Source: Mesorhizobium onobrychidis | Lineage (GTDB): Bacteria; Pseudomonadota; Alphaproteobacteria; Rhizobiales; Rhizobiaceae | Assembly (NCBI RefSeq): GCF_024707545.1 | Contig: NZ_CP062229.1 | Span: 6,305,501-6,369,500, forward strand | Reading direction: 5' to 3' | DNA length: 64,000 nt | In this document: in pieces, positions 15,630 through 25,162 of the stretch | How the letters are laid out: the number at the start of each line of letters is the position of its first letter | How positions within the stretch are numbered: the stretch's first letter is position 1 | Translations under genes and position numbers: made by a program | The notes under the pieces: generated by a model | Seen by the model: the letters and a program-made list of their open reading frames with translations, nothing else | Databases searched by the model: none | Told to the model about the DNA's origin: nothing

Positions 15630-16772
15630 ATGGCAGACACCGTGAGCAGTGCGAGCGTGCCAGTGATGCTCGGCGCCCGAGGCTATCCGACGGCGCTCGA
15701 ATGGATCGCCCGGCGGGCGGAAGCCTTCGTCATCCCGCTCGCGGCGCTGATTGTCGGCATGGCCCTGTTCAGCCTGTTCATCGCGCTGGTCGGCAAATCG
15801 CCGGCGCAGCTCTATGAAACGATGTGGCGCGGCGGCTTCGGCTCGTGGTTCTCGATCCAGAACTCGCTGTCGCGGGCCGCACCCTTGCTGCTTGCGGCGC
15901 TCTGCGTGGCGCTGCCGGCCCGGCTCGGCCTCGTCGTCATCGGCGGCGAAGGCGCGATCGTGCTGGGCGGCGTGGCCGCCGCTGCAACTGGCGTGGCCAC
16001 CAGCGGCACGCCGGCCTTTTTCGTTGTACTTGCCATGGGCGTGGCGGGCATGGCCGCCGGCGGCATCTGGATCGGTGCCGTCGGCGCGCTACGCCACTAC
16101 CGTGCCGTCAACGAAACCATATCGAGCCTTTTGATGGCCTATATCGCCATCGCCCTGATGAACCATCTGGTGGAAGGGCCGCTGCGCGATCCCGCCTCGC
16201 TCAACAAACCTTCGACCGAGCCGCTGGCGCAGGCCTACCGCATCGGCAACATTGCGGGCATGGACGTGCATTGGGGCCTGGTCGTCGGTGTTATCGCATG
16301 CATTCTGTCCTGGCTGCTGATCGAAAAGACGCGCTGGGGGTTCGCCGCCCGCATCGCCGGCGGCAATGTCAGGGCAGCCCAGGTGCAGGGACTTGCCGTC
16401 GGACCGCTGATCGTCGGTTTTACCGCGCTGGCCGGCGGCTTCGCCGGTCTTGCCGGCATGCTGGAAGTTGCCGCCGTGCAAGGCAGCGCCAATGCTTCGC
16501 TCGCCGCCGGCTATGGGTATACCGGTATCCTGGTCGCCTTCCTCGCCCGCCACAATCCGCTCGCCATCATCCCGGTCGCGTTTCTGCTTGGCGGCATCGA
16601 CGCCTCAGGCGGCCTGATCCAGCGCCGCATGGATCTGCCCGACGCCACCGTGCTGGTGCTGCAAGGCATGCTCTTCGTCGTCATCCTGTTCAGCGAAACC
16701 TTCTACGGCCGCTTCAAGGCCTTCAATCCCGACCTCTGGCAGAGGCCCGATCTCTTGAAGGGGATTGCCTGA
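15630..16772 (+). CDS. ABC transporter permease, nucleoside/BMP type (subunit 1)
   Basis: A 380-residue branched-chain/ribose-type permease with 9-10 hydrophobic helices (YufP-like). Family landmarks are SRAAPLLLAALCVALPARLGLV and GLAVGPLIVGFTALAGGFAG. The start is the ATG at 15630 after GGAGACGGGGG. It shares one base with the following permease gene (TGATG), showing translational coupling. It forms a heterodimer with the next gene product. Confidence 0.87.
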   Translation: MADTVSSASVPVMLGARGYPTALEWIARRAEAFVIPLAALIVGMALFSLFIALVGKSPAQLYETMWRGGFGSWFSIQNSLSRAAPLLLAALCVALPARLGLVVIGGEGAIVLGGVAAAATGVATSGTPAFFVVLAMGVAGMAAGGIWIGAVGALRHYRAVNETISSLLMAYIAIALMNHLVEGPLRDPASLNKPSTEPLAQAYRIGNIAGMDVHWGLVVGVIACILSWLLIEKTRWGFAARIAGGNVRAAQVQGLAVGPLIVGFTALAGGFAGLAGMLEVAAVQGSANASLAAGYGYTGILVAFLARHNPLAIIPVAFLLGGIDASGGLIQRRMDLPDATVLVLQGMLFVVILFSETFYGRFKAFNPDLWQRPDLLKGIA

Positions 16773-17698
16773 TGGACTCAACCGAAATCGGCCTCTGGGG
16801 TGTTCCGCTTGCCATGCTCGGCGGCGCCATCCGCGTGTCGACGCCCTTCATCTTCGTGTCGCTGGGCGAAGCCATCACCGAACGTTCGGGGCGCATCAAT
16901 CTCGGTCTCGAAGGCACGCTGGTGTTCGGCGCGATGACCGCCTATGCCGTGGCGGTGATGACCGGCTCACCATGGCTCGGTCTGCTGGCCGCCGCCGCCG
17001 CCGGTCTTTGTTTCGGCCTGTTCCACGGCTGGATCTGCAAATTCCGTGGGGTTAACGACATCGCCATCGGCATTGCGCTGATGCTGTTCGGCTCGGGTCT
17101 CGCCTTCTTCTTCGGCAAACCGTTCATCCAGCCCTCGGCGCCCGACCTGCCGGCCATCCCCTTTGGCGGCTGGTCCGACGTTCCGCAGGTGCAGGCGGCG
17201 CTCAACGTCAATGTGCTGTTCCTGATCGGCGCAGCCCTTGCCGTGTTCCTATGGTGGGCTTTCCGCAACACCCGCGCCGGCCTGATCCTGCGCGTGGTCG
17301 GTGACAGTTCCGATGCGGCGCGCGCCATGGGCCTCAACCCGAACACGGTGCGCCTCATCGCCACCGGTATCGGCGGTGCGCTGGCCGGCATCGGCGGCGC
17401 CTATCTGTCGCTCTATTATCCCGGCAGCTGGACCGAAGGCATTTCGTCGGGCCAGGGGCTGATGGCGGTGGCGCTGGTCATCTTCGCGCGCTGGAACCCG
17501 CTCGGCTGCTTTGCCGCAGCGCTGTTGTTCGGCGGCGCCGGCGCGCTCGGGCCGGCGCTGCAATCGGTCGGCGTCACGCAAGGCTACTATCTGTTCTACG
17601 CCGCGCCCTACATTCTCACCCTCGTCATCATGATCGCCACCTCGTCGCCGAGCCGTTCGCTGGCTGGCGCGCCGGGCGAACTGTCGATCACCAAATGA
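16772..17698 (+). CDS. ABC transporter permease, nucleoside/BMP type (subunit 2)
   Basis: A 308-residue permease of the YufQ type with about eight helices. It opens with the family phrase [25 protein letters not shown]. Its start ATG overlaps the previous stop by one base. With the preceding permease, the BMP protein and the double-domain ATPase downstream it completes a four-part importer. The hydrolase genes are interleaved with the transporter genes, so uptake and breakdown are expressed together. Confidence 0.87.
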   Translation: MDSTEIGLWGVPLAMLGGAIRVSTPFIFVSLGEAITERSGRINLGLEGTLVFGAMTAYAVAVMTGSPWLGLLAAAAAGLCFGLFHGWICKFRGVNDIAIGIALMLFGSGLAFFFGKPFIQPSAPDLPAIPFGGWSDVPQVQAALNVNVLFLIGAALAVFLWWAFRNTRAGLILRVVGDSSDAARAMGLNPNTVRLIATGIGGALAGIGGAYLSLYYPGSWTEGISSGQGLMAVALVIFARWNPLGCFAAALLFGGAGALGPALQSVGVTQGYYLFYAAPYILTLVIMIATSSPSRSLAGAPGELSITK

Positions 17699-17723
17699 CG
17701 TTTCCAGACTGGAGTTTTGCTCA

Positions 17724-18425
17724 ATGAACGCCAGAGCCGAGGTCACGCAGCGCTACATCGACGCCGACCCCTATCCATGGCCCTACAATGGCGAGCTTCG
17801 GCCCGACAACACGGCGCTGATCATCATCGACATGCAGACCGATTTCTGTGGTCCGGGCGGCTATGTCGACCATATGGGCTACGACCTGTCGCTGGTGCGG
17901 GCGCCGATCGAGCCGATCAGGTCGGTGCTGTCGGCCATGCGGGCGAAGGGCTACACCATTATCCACACGCGCGAGGGCCACCGGCCCGATCTCGCCGACC
18001 TGCCGGCCAACAAGCGCTGGCGCTCGCGCCGCATCAATGCCGGCATCGGCGACCCCGGACCCTGCGGGCGCATCCTGGTGCGCGGCGAGCCGGGCTGGGA
18101 CATCATCCCCGACCTCTATCCGGCCGAAGGCGAGCCGATCATCGACAAGCCGGGAAAGGGCTCGTTCTGCGCCACCGACCTGGAGCTGATCCTCAACCAG
18201 CGCGGCATCGAAAACATCGTGCTGGCCGGCATCACCACCGATGTCTGCGTGCACACGACGATGCGCGAAGCCAACGACCGCGGCTTCGAATGCGTGATGC
18301 TGGAGGATTGCTGCGGGGCGACCGACTACGGCAACCATCTCGCTGCGATCAAGATGATCAAGATGCAAGGCGGCGTGTTTGGCGCGGTGTCGAACTCGGC
18401 GTCCTTCGTTGCCCAGTTGCCATGA
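17724..18425 (+). CDS. biuH: Biuret hydrolase (isochorismatase-like cysteine hydrolase)
   Basis: A 233-residue cytoplasmic cysteine hydrolase. The triad is D36 ([10 protein letters not shown]), K142 ([10 protein letters not shown]) and C175 ([10 protein letters not shown]). Q215 is also present. As I recall, these positions match those reported for Rhizobium leguminosarum BiuH, which hydrolyses biuret to allophanate and ammonia. The gene follows the permeases after 25 bases, and allophanate hydrolase, which would use the product, is at the end of the same operon. Ureidoacrylate hydrolase (RutB) is the main alternative, but no other rut genes are present. Confidence 0.82.
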   Translation: MNARAEVTQRYIDADPYPWPYNGELRPDNTALIIIDMQTDFCGPGGYVDHMGYDLSLVRAPIEPIRSVLSAMRAKGYTIIHTREGHRPDLADLPANKRWRSRRINAGIGDPGPCGRILVRGEPGWDIIPDLYPAEGEPIIDKPGKGSFCATDLELILNQRGIENIVLAGITTDVCVHTTMREANDRGFECVMLEDCCGATDYGNHLAAIKMIKMQGGVFGAVSNSASFVAQLP

Positions 18426-18434
18426 GGTTCGACC

Positions 18435-19964
18435 ATGAGTGACCGCGGCAAAAAAGCGCTTGGCGTCGAGACCATCGGCATGAGCATGCGCTTCGGCGCC
18501 TTCACCGCGCTGGACGACGTCTCGATCAAGGTGCCGGCGGGATCGTTTCACGCGCTGCTTGGCGAAAACGGCGCGGGCAAGTCGACGCTGGTCAAATGCA
18601 TCATGGGTTTTTATCACCCGACCGCCGGCGACATTCTGGTCGACGGCCGCGAGGTCGGGATCGCCAGTCCGAAGGATGCCTCGGCGCTCGGCCTCGGTAT
18701 GGTCTACCAGCATTTTACGCTTGTCCCGTCACTGACGGGTGCAGAGAACCTGGTCATTTCGCGCGAAAAGGTGCCGGGGATTATCGACTGGCGCAACGAG
18801 CGCGCCGCACTTGCCCAATTCATGGAGCGGATGCCGTTCAAGCTGCCGCTCGACGTCAAGGTGGCCGAACTCGCCGCCGGCGAGAAACAGAAGCTCGAAA
18901 TCATCAAGCAGCTTTATCTCGGCCGCAGCTTTCTGGTGCTGGATGAGCCGACGTCGGTGCTGACCCCCGGCGAGGCGCAGGAAGTGCTGGGCCTCGTGCG
19001 CGGCATGACCAAGGCGGGCGACCTCACCGTGCTGATGATCTCGCACAAATTCCACGAGGTGACGGCTTTCGCCGACGACATCACGGTGCTGCGCAAGGGC
19101 AGATTGACCGGAACTGGCAAAGTATCGGAGCTGTCTCACAAGCAGATGGCGGCGATGATGATCGGCGACCAGCCGATTGCCGCCCTCGACTCGCGTGCTC
19201 CAGTGCCGGGCGATGCCAGGCAGGTTCTGACGGTGAAGTCGCTGAAGGCGCCCGACCGCACCGGCCTGAAGACCATCAATATCGGCGAGCTCGATGTGAA
19301 ATCCGGCGAGATCGTCGGCGTCGCCGGCATTTCCGGGAACGGCCAGAAGGAGTTTTTAGAAGTCCTTGCCGGGCAGCGTGCGCGTGATGCCGGCGACGTT
19401 CTGGTGAAGGGGTCACCCTATGGCGCCAGCCGCGCCGAGGCACGCACGCTCAATGTGCGCTTCATCCCGGAGGAACCGTTGCGCAATGCCTGCGCGCCGA
19501 GGATGACGGTTGCCGAAAACATGGCCTTCCGGACCTTCGACCTGAACGAGGCCGGCAAGCAGATCAACTGGATCAAGATGAGCGCCATCAGGGACTATGC
19601 GACGCGCCTGGTCGAGCAGTTCAAAGTCAAGACCGCCTCGCTCGCCTCGCCGATTTCATCGCTGTCCGGAGGCAATGTGCAGCGCGCGGTGCTCGCCCGC
19701 GAACTGACCGGCGAGGTCGATCTTCTCATCGTGTCCAATCCCTGCTTCGGCCTCGATTTCTCAGCCGTCGCCGAAATCCGCGCCCGCATCATGAAGGCGC
19801 GCAACGCCGGCGCCGCGGTGCTGCTGATGTCGGAAGATCTCGATGAGCTGCTTGAACTTTCGGACCGCATTTTCGTCATGTCCGACGGTGCGCTGGTCTA
19901 CGAGACGCCGATCGCCCAGGCGAGCGTCCAGACGATCGGCGAGCATATGGCGGGACATCACTGA
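18435..19964 (+). CDS. ABC transporter ATP-binding protein, double-domain sugar/nucleoside type
   Basis: A 509-residue ATPase made of two fused nucleotide-binding domains. The first has Walker [10 protein letters not shown] and Walker [14 protein letters not shown], with a degenerate signature ([12 protein letters not shown]). The second has a degenerate P-loop ([13 protein letters not shown]), signature [15 protein letters not shown] and [13 protein letters not shown] in place of Walker B. That asymmetry is usual in this family. It powers the BMP-type importer and ends one base into the next hydrolase gene. Confidence 0.9.
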   Translation: MSDRGKKALGVETIGMSMRFGAFTALDDVSIKVPAGSFHALLGENGAGKSTLVKCIMGFYHPTAGDILVDGREVGIASPKDASALGLGMVYQHFTLVPSLTGAENLVISREKVPGIIDWRNERAALAQFMERMPFKLPLDVKVAELAAGEKQKLEIIKQLYLGRSFLVLDEPTSVLTPGEAQEVLGLVRGMTKAGDLTVLMISHKFHEVTAFADDITVLRKGRLTGTGKVSELSHKQMAAMMIGDQPIAALDSRAPVPGDARQVLTVKSLKAPDRTGLKTINIGELDVKSGEIVGVAGISGNGQKEFLEVLAGQRARDAGDVLVKGSPYGASRAEARTLNVRFIPEEPLRNACAPRMTVAENMAFRTFDLNEAGKQINWIKMSAIRDYATRLVEQFKVKTASLASPISSLSGGNVQRAVLARELTGEVDLLIVSNPCFGLDFSAVAEIRARIMKARNAGAAVLLMSEDLDELLELSDRIFVMSDGALVYETPIAQASVQTIGEHMAGHH

Positions 19965-20632
19965 TGGCGGAGATCGACGCGCTGCCGTTTCCGTTTGCCT
20001 TCAAGCCTGAGGCGATGGCGCTGGTCGTCATCGACATGCAGCGCGATTTCGCCGAGCCGGGCGGCTTCGGCGCCAGCCTCGGCAACGACGTCGGCCGGGT
20101 GGTGGCGATCGTGCCAACGGTGAAGAGACTGATCCAGGGATTTCGCGCCGCCGGCCTGCCGGTGATCCACACGATGGAATGCCACAGATCAGACCTTTCG
20201 GACCTGCCGCCGGCCAAGCGCAATCGCGGCAATCCGTCGATCCGGATTGGCGACGCTGGCCCGATGGGCCGGGTGCTGATCGTCGGCGAGCCGGGAACGG
20301 CGATCCTCGACGAGCTTGCCCCGCTGCCTGGCGAAATCGTCATCGAAAAACCCGGCAAGGGCGCGTTCTATGCCACCAGCTTCGGTGAGGACCTGAAGCG
20401 GCTCGGCGCGCAGCAACTCGTCTTCGCCGGCGTCACGACGGAAGTCTGTGTGCAAACGACGATGCGCGAGGCCAACGACCGCGGCTATGAATGCCTGCTG
20501 GCCGAGGATGCGACGGAGAGTTATTTTCCGGAATTCAAGGCGGCCGCGCTGGCCATGATCAGGGCGCAGGGCGCGATCGTCGGCTGGACGGCGACGACGG
20601 ACCAGGTGCTCAAAGGAATTGCCGATGCCTAA
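19964..20632 (+). CDS. trtA: Isochorismatase-like cysteine hydrolase, triuret hydrolase candidate
   Basis: A 222-residue paralogue of the biuret hydrolase 1.5 kb upstream. The triad is D24 (VVIDMQRDF), K129 (IEKPGKGAF) and C162 ([10 protein letters not shown]). It shares most family positions with BiuH but differs in the N-terminus and the pocket-facing loops. A second such enzyme beside BiuH and allophanate hydrolase parallels the triuret pathway described in Herbaspirillum, where TrtA turns triuret into carboxybiuret, which decays to biuret. The substrate is inferred; carbamate-like or ureide substrates remain possible. The start overlaps the ATPase stop by one base. Confidence 0.65.
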   Translation: MAEIDALPFPFAFKPEAMALVVIDMQRDFAEPGGFGASLGNDVGRVVAIVPTVKRLIQGFRAAGLPVIHTMECHRSDLSDLPPAKRNRGNPSIRIGDAGPMGRVLIVGEPGTAILDELAPLPGEIVIEKPGKGAFYATSFGEDLKRLGAQQLVFAGVTTEVCVQTTMREANDRGYECLLAEDATESYFPEFKAAALAMIRAQGAIVGWTATTDQVLKGIADA

Positions 20633-20975
20633 CATTGCATACCCGGCTCTCATCGATGCGGGCTGGCGTGATCTGGCATTCGAGCATTTTCGCGAAGGCA
20701 TCACGGTGCATTGGCTGCTCAAGGGCGGGCCGGCCGAACCCTCCGTCGCGATCCTGAACTATCGGCCCGGCGCCGGCGTGCCGCGCCATCGCCATGTCGC
20801 ACTGGAAACCATCGTTGTGCTGGAAGGCACCCAGAGCGACGAGAATGGCGACTATCTTCCCGGAAGCGTGATCCTGAACCCGGTCGGGACCGAGCATTCG
20901 GTGTGGACGAAACACGGCTGCGTCGTGCTGATCCAGTGGAATCTGCCGGTGGTCATCCTGGACGAGACGAAATGA
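20625..20975 (+). CDS. Small cupin-domain protein
   Basis: A 116-residue single-domain cupin. Motif 1 is seen as [20 protein letters not shown], with two histidines and a glutamate as metal ligands; motif 2 is [17 protein letters not shown]. The ATG at 20625 lies inside the end of the previous gene and has AAAGGAA upstream; an earlier in-frame TTG is less likely. Its stop overlaps the start of allophanate hydrolase by four bases. Its job in a biuret/triuret operon is unknown: an isomerase, a sensor or help with the unstable carboxylated intermediate are guesses. Confidence 0.78.
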   Translation: MPNIAYPALIDAGWRDLAFEHFREGITVHWLLKGGPAEPSVAILNYRPGAGVPRHRHVALETIVVLEGTQSDENGDYLPGSVILNPVGTEHSVWTKHGCVVLIQWNLPVVILDETK

Positions 20976-22801
20976 GCGACATCCGCTTCGATATCGGCAG
21001 CCTGCACGCGACCTATGCCTCCGGCATGTCGGCCGCTACCATTATTGAAACCGTGTTTCAGCGCATAGCGAAAGCGGACGATCCAGGTATCTTCATCCAT
21101 CTGGCGAGCAAGGCGGACCTGCTCGCCGAAGCCGAGGCACTCGGCGGATTCGATCCCGTGGCAAAGCCGCTCTGGGGCGTGCCGTTCGCGGTCAAGGACA
21201 ACATCGATGTTGCCGGCATGCCGACCACGGCCGCCTGCGCCGAATATGCCTACTTGCCGGCGAAAGACGCCACCGTCGTCGCGCGTCTGAGGGCGGCCGG
21301 CGCGCTGGTCGTCGGAAAAACCAATCTCGACCAATTCGCCACCGGGCTAGTCGGCGTGCGCACGCCCTATCCGATCCCGAGAAACGCGATCGATCCGAAA
21401 CTGGTGCCGGGCGGTTCCTCGTGCGGCTCGGCCGTGGCGACGGCGCACGGCATTGTTTCTTTCGCGCTCGGCACCGATACCGCAGGATCCGGCCGTATCC
21501 CCGCCGGCCTCAATAACATCGTCGGGCTAAAGCCGACGGTCGGCGCGCTGTCGGCCACCGGCGTCGTCCCGGCCTGCCGTACGCTCGACTGCGTCTCCGT
21601 CTTCGCACTCACCGTCGATGACGCCTACAGCGTCTTCAGGGTCGCGGCGGCAGAGGACGACGCCGATCCTTATTCGCGCGCTATCGCGGCGGCGCCGCTC
21701 GGTCCGCGCCCATCCGTGCTGTCTGTCGGCGTTCCGGCAAAGACGGACCGGGAATTTTTTGGCGATGCGGCCATGCAGGCGGGATTCGAAACGGCGCTGC
21801 GGACGCTGGAACAGCTCGGCTGCCGATTGATCGAAATTCCCTTCGGCGATTTCTACGCTACCGCCAACCTGCTCTACGAAGGCGCCTGGGTGGCGGAGCG
21901 CTATGCGGCGATCGCGGATTTCATGGGCGTGAACGAGGCAGCCATGCACCCGGTGACGCGCCAGATCATCGGCGGCGCGCGAAAGCTTTCCGCAGCGGAT
22001 GCTTTCAAAGGCCTCTATGCGCTGCAGGCCTACAAGGCCAGGCTCGCGCCTGTCATCGCCTCGGTCGACCTTTTCTGCGTGCCGACCGCGCCGACGCACT
22101 ATTCGCTGGAGACTGTTTTGGCCGATCCGATCGTCACCAACAGCCGGCTCGGCACCTACACCAACTTCGTCAATCTACTCGACATGTGCGGCATCGCCGT
22201 ACCGACGGGCAAGCGCGACGACGATCTGCCGATGAGCGTCACCTTGCTTGCCGCCGCCGGCAAGGACGCCTTGACGGCGACGCTGGCCAGCGAGCTCCAT
22301 GCAGCCAGCGGTCTCGGCCTTGGCGCGACTAGCTGGGCGATACCTGCCAGCGTCGCCAAAATCCCGGATTTCGATGACGAGATGATCGAGATCGTGGTCG
22401 TCGGCGCGCATTTGTCGGGAATGCCGCTCAACGGCCAGCTCTGCACACTGGGCGGCCGAATGAGCAGGGCCGTCAAGACGGTCGCCTCCTATCAGCTCTA
22501 TGCACTCGCCGGCCAATCCGTGCCGAAGCCGGGGCTGGTGCGTGTTGCCGATGGCAACGGGAAGTCGATCGATGTCGAGGTCTGGCGGCTTTCAGCAGAT
22601 GCGTTCGGACGCTTCGTGGCCGCGATCCCGCCGCCGCTCGGCATAGGCACGATCGAGCTCGATGACGGGACATCGGCCAAAGGCTTCCTGGTCGAAACCG
22701 CCGGGTTGTCACGAGCTATCGACATTTCGGCCTATGGGGGTTGGCGTAGCTTCATCGCAAAGGCCGGCGGAGAGCAACTGGAAAGCGTTCCGGCCGATTG
22801 A
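20972..22801 (+). CDS. atzF: Allophanate hydrolase
   Basis: A 609-residue amidase-signature enzyme that turns allophanate into ammonia and carbon dioxide. The Ser-cisSer-Lys machinery is visible: K75 (VPFAVKDNID), GGSSCGS (147-153) and the nucleophile S173 in GTDTAGSGR. The C-terminal part (about 465-600) is the extra domain typical of full-length AtzF/DUR1-type allophanate hydrolases. It overlaps the cupin gene by four bases and is the last gene of the operon, finishing breakdown of the biuret hydrolase product. No urea carboxylase is linked, which favours a biuret rather than a urea route. Confidence 0.9.
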   Translation: MSDIRFDIGSLHATYASGMSAATIIETVFQRIAKADDPGIFIHLASKADLLAEAEALGGFDPVAKPLWGVPFAVKDNIDVAGMPTTAACAEYAYLPAKDATVVARLRAAGALVVGKTNLDQFATGLVGVRTPYPIPRNAIDPKLVPGGSSCGSAVATAHGIVSFALGTDTAGSGRIPAGLNNIVGLKPTVGALSATGVVPACRTLDCVSVFALTVDDAYSVFRVAAAEDDADPYSRAIAAAPLGPRPSVLSVGVPAKTDREFFGDAAMQAGFETALRTLEQLGCRLIEIPFGDFYATANLLYEGAWVAERYAAIADFMGVNEAAMHPVTRQIIGGARKLSAADAFKGLYALQAYKARLAPVIASVDLFCVPTAPTHYSLETVLADPIVTNSRLGTYTNFVNLLDMCGIAVPTGKRDDDLPMSVTLLAAAGKDALTATLASELHAASGLGLGATSWAIPASVAKIPDFDDEMIEIVVVGAHLSGMPLNGQLCTLGGRMSRAVKTVASYQLYALAGQSVPKPGLVRVADGNGKSIDVEVWRLSADAFGRFVAAIPPPLGIGTIELDDGTSAKGFLVETAGLSRAIDISAYGGWRSFIAKAGGEQLESVPAD

Positions 22802-22945
22802 ACGACCGGCGGTTCGCGCCGGCAATGTCAGCTCGACGAGCCGGTCACGCAGAATGCCGTAAGCGATCCGTAAGCGCGCGTGTGCGAAAGTTGCACCGTG
22901 AGTGGCAGGCGTCACCAAACGCTCGCCACTGCCGGAGATCTCGCG

Positions 22946-25162
22946 ATGCGAACAGTGGCCCCAACAGGTTTCGTCGGAACTCATCAGACCCGGCGATGGT
23001 CCGCGCCGTCGCGTTTTTCTTCGCGCCGGACGCTGTCGACGGCAGCGGCGATATTTCTCAGCCTGCTGCCGGCTTCGGGGATCGCTGGAGGCCAGACTCC
23101 CGATTGGCGCCTGAACGCTCGCATCGTCGCGGTCGGGCTGCCCGACGTGGCCGGCGTGCGCGAGGTGGGGCGCTTTCATATCGGCGGGCCTATACCGGGA
23201 AATCCGGAATTCCTGATGGCGACGCGCGAAGGCCGGATGCTCGATCCGCTCAGGGTTCTCGTCGCCGTGGGCAGCAATTTCGGCGCACCGCCAGGCGATC
23301 CAGCATTTGAGGCCGGGACGATCCTGTCCATCGATCCGCGCGCGGGCAAGTCCGGTGGCACCATTATCGTTCCGCAAGAGCTCAACAATGGAGATGCGAG
23401 GGTTCAGCTCTACACGGCACAGAGTGAACGGTTCCTCAACCAGCGGTACAATGCCGGGGCTCGAACCGCACGCCTCGCAGCCGCGTCTGGACCGCGATAT
23501 ATTTCGATCAACAACGCGTTCGGAAGGCCCTGGATCGCCAACGCGCCGAACGGGGTGGCTGGCGAGGGCAGCGTCACGGTCGTCGACCCCGACGGTGCGC
23601 CGCTCGCCAACGCGCCAAGCCGCGAGGCCGGCGGCGTGTTCGCCGGCCGGCATACCGATCGCGAGCAGACGCCGAAAGCACAGCCCAGCGGCTGGCTTGG
23701 CAAGCTGCTGAACTATCAGGCAAGCGGCCAGCTGACATCGGGCGGAATGCAGACGGGCGCGCTCGGAACGGCGTTTCTCGGTCCGTCGCCGGACGGCAGC
23801 GGCTTTGCCGTTTTCGCCGCCGTCACCGCGGATGGCGGCGTTGTTCAAATCCATGTCCAGGACGGCGTCGACGGCTTGGCCGGGCTTGGCACGGTAAGCA
23901 CCGGCCTGGGCACGGTAAGCACCGGCCATGGCACGGTGAGCACCGGCCAGGGCACGGCAAGCACCGACCGTGGCACGGTGAGTGCCGGCCACGGCATCGG
24001 CGAAGATCCCGGCGTCATCGGCATCGCCTTCAAGTGGAACCCGGACCGCGCTCTCTACATCGCCGATCCGGGCCGCGACCGGCTGGTGCTGCTTGAGCTG
24101 GAGGACGACCGGCGGCATTTCACGGTCGCCAGGACCCGCACGATCTTGCTGCCGGAATTCGACCGCCCGGTCGACGTCGCCGCCGCCATTCCCGAAATCG
24201 CCAATCCGCAGTTCTCGAGCCATACGACACTCGCCGGCGGGTCCGATCTGTTTGTCGCCAACCGCGGCAACGGTTCACTGCTGCGCGTGAGCCAGGACGG
24301 CCAGCTTCTCGCACGCGCGACGATCGAGGTTCCAGGGCTCGGCCCTTTGGGAGCCGATCGCCTTCGCGCGATCGCGACGTCGGCGGACGCACAGCATATC
24401 TGGATAACGATTGGCGGCGAGGTTCCGGGATTTCCGGGCCACGAAGGGGCGCTCGTCGAGGTTGGGGCCTTCGATGAGCACGGCGCGGCGGCAGCGACGC
24501 AGGAGACACAGAGCGCTGCCGCCGACGCCAATCTTGCGGCGCGCGGAAAAAAGTCGTTCCAGACCGATTTCACGCCGCGGACGGGCCTCGGCCCATTGTT
24601 CAATGCAACGTCCTGCGTGGCCTGCCATCCCGGCCCTGGCGGCGCGAGCGTCGATGAAGGCCACTTTGCGCGCAGAATAGCCCACATGGATCCGGGGTCT
24701 GGGCGCACGGTTCCGATCGATCATCCCAACAGCCCGGTCGCCAGGCGCTATACACTCGACGGGGGCGCCGGCAACGCGACCGTGCCAGCGGCGATGCCAA
24801 GCCAGGCCAATGTGATTTCGCTGCGCATGCCGCTCGCTCTCTACGGGATCGCTGGGATCGACGAGATACCCGACAGCGTCATCGAAGCGCAGGCGGTCAG
24901 CAAGGGCGACGGCATCAAAGGCCGCGCGCATCATGTCGTCGATGGCCACGGCGCATCGCGGGTCGGCCGATACGGCTGGAAGGCTGACATGGCCACCCTC
25001 GAAGACATGGTGGCGAACGCTTTCGCAAACGAACTCGGCGTCACCAGCGCGACTGTCAGCCGCGGGGCGGGCGCGCAGCCGATCGAAGACGATTCCGCAC
25101 AGATCGATGCGGTCGCCTCCTATCTGCGAGCGCTCCGCCTGCCCGATGGGGCAAAGCCATGA
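22946..25162 (+). CDS. Exported haem protein: propeller-like region plus first half of a DUF1111 di-haem domain
   Basis: A 738-residue protein. A signal segment (RTLSTAAAIFLSLLPASGIAGG) lies near residues 30-50. Residues about 50-520 look like a beta-propeller (DPGVIGIAFKWNPDRALYIADPG, FVANRGNGSLLRVSQDG). Residues about 535-738 match the N-terminal half of DUF1111-type di-haem oxidoreductases, with one haem site, CVACH (557-561), and the later phrase GRYGWKADMATLEDM. The second haem half is missing here and occurs in the next gene. The ATG at 22946 has GGAGA seven bases upstream. The function is unknown. Confidence 0.75.
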   Translation: MRTVAPTGFVGTHQTRRWSAPSRFSSRRTLSTAAAIFLSLLPASGIAGGQTPDWRLNARIVAVGLPDVAGVREVGRFHIGGPIPGNPEFLMATREGRMLDPLRVLVAVGSNFGAPPGDPAFEAGTILSIDPRAGKSGGTIIVPQELNNGDARVQLYTAQSERFLNQRYNAGARTARLAAASGPRYISINNAFGRPWIANAPNGVAGEGSVTVVDPDGAPLANAPSREAGGVFAGRHTDREQTPKAQPSGWLGKLLNYQASGQLTSGGMQTGALGTAFLGPSPDGSGFAVFAAVTADGGVVQIHVQDGVDGLAGLGTVSTGLGTVSTGHGTVSTGQGTASTDRGTVSAGHGIGEDPGVIGIAFKWNPDRALYIADPGRDRLVLLELEDDRRHFTVARTRTILLPEFDRPVDVAAAIPEIANPQFSSHTTLAGGSDLFVANRGNGSLLRVSQDGQLLARATIEVPGLGPLGADRLRAIATSADAQHIWITIGGEVPGFPGHEGALVEVGAFDEHGAAAATQETQSAAADANLAARGKKSFQTDFTPRTGLGPLFNATSCVACHPGPGGASVDEGHFARRIAHMDPGSGRTVPIDHPNSPVARRYTLDGGAGNATVPAAMPSQANVISLRMPLALYGIAGIDEIPDSVIEAQAVSKGDGIKGRAHHVVDGHGASRVGRYGWKADMATLEDMVANAFANELGVTSATVSRGAGAQPIEDDSAQIDAVASYLRALRLPDGAKP
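23888..23992 (+). repeat. Five 21-base tandem repeats inside the haem-protein gene
   Basis: Five consecutive 21-base units beginning GGCACGGTAAGCACCGG, drifting from copy to copy. Because 21 is a multiple of three, they encode five seven-residue repeats (GTVSTGL, GTVSTGH, GTVSTGQ, GTASTDR, GTVSAGH). They form a flexible linker or surface loop in the propeller region. Copy number could vary between strains by slippage. Confidence 0.85.

Noticed and set aside
17724..20632. Rut pathway (uracil catabolism) for the isochorismatase-like proteins
   Set aside because: No RutA, RutC, RutD or RutF genes are present, while allophanate hydrolase is in the same operon.
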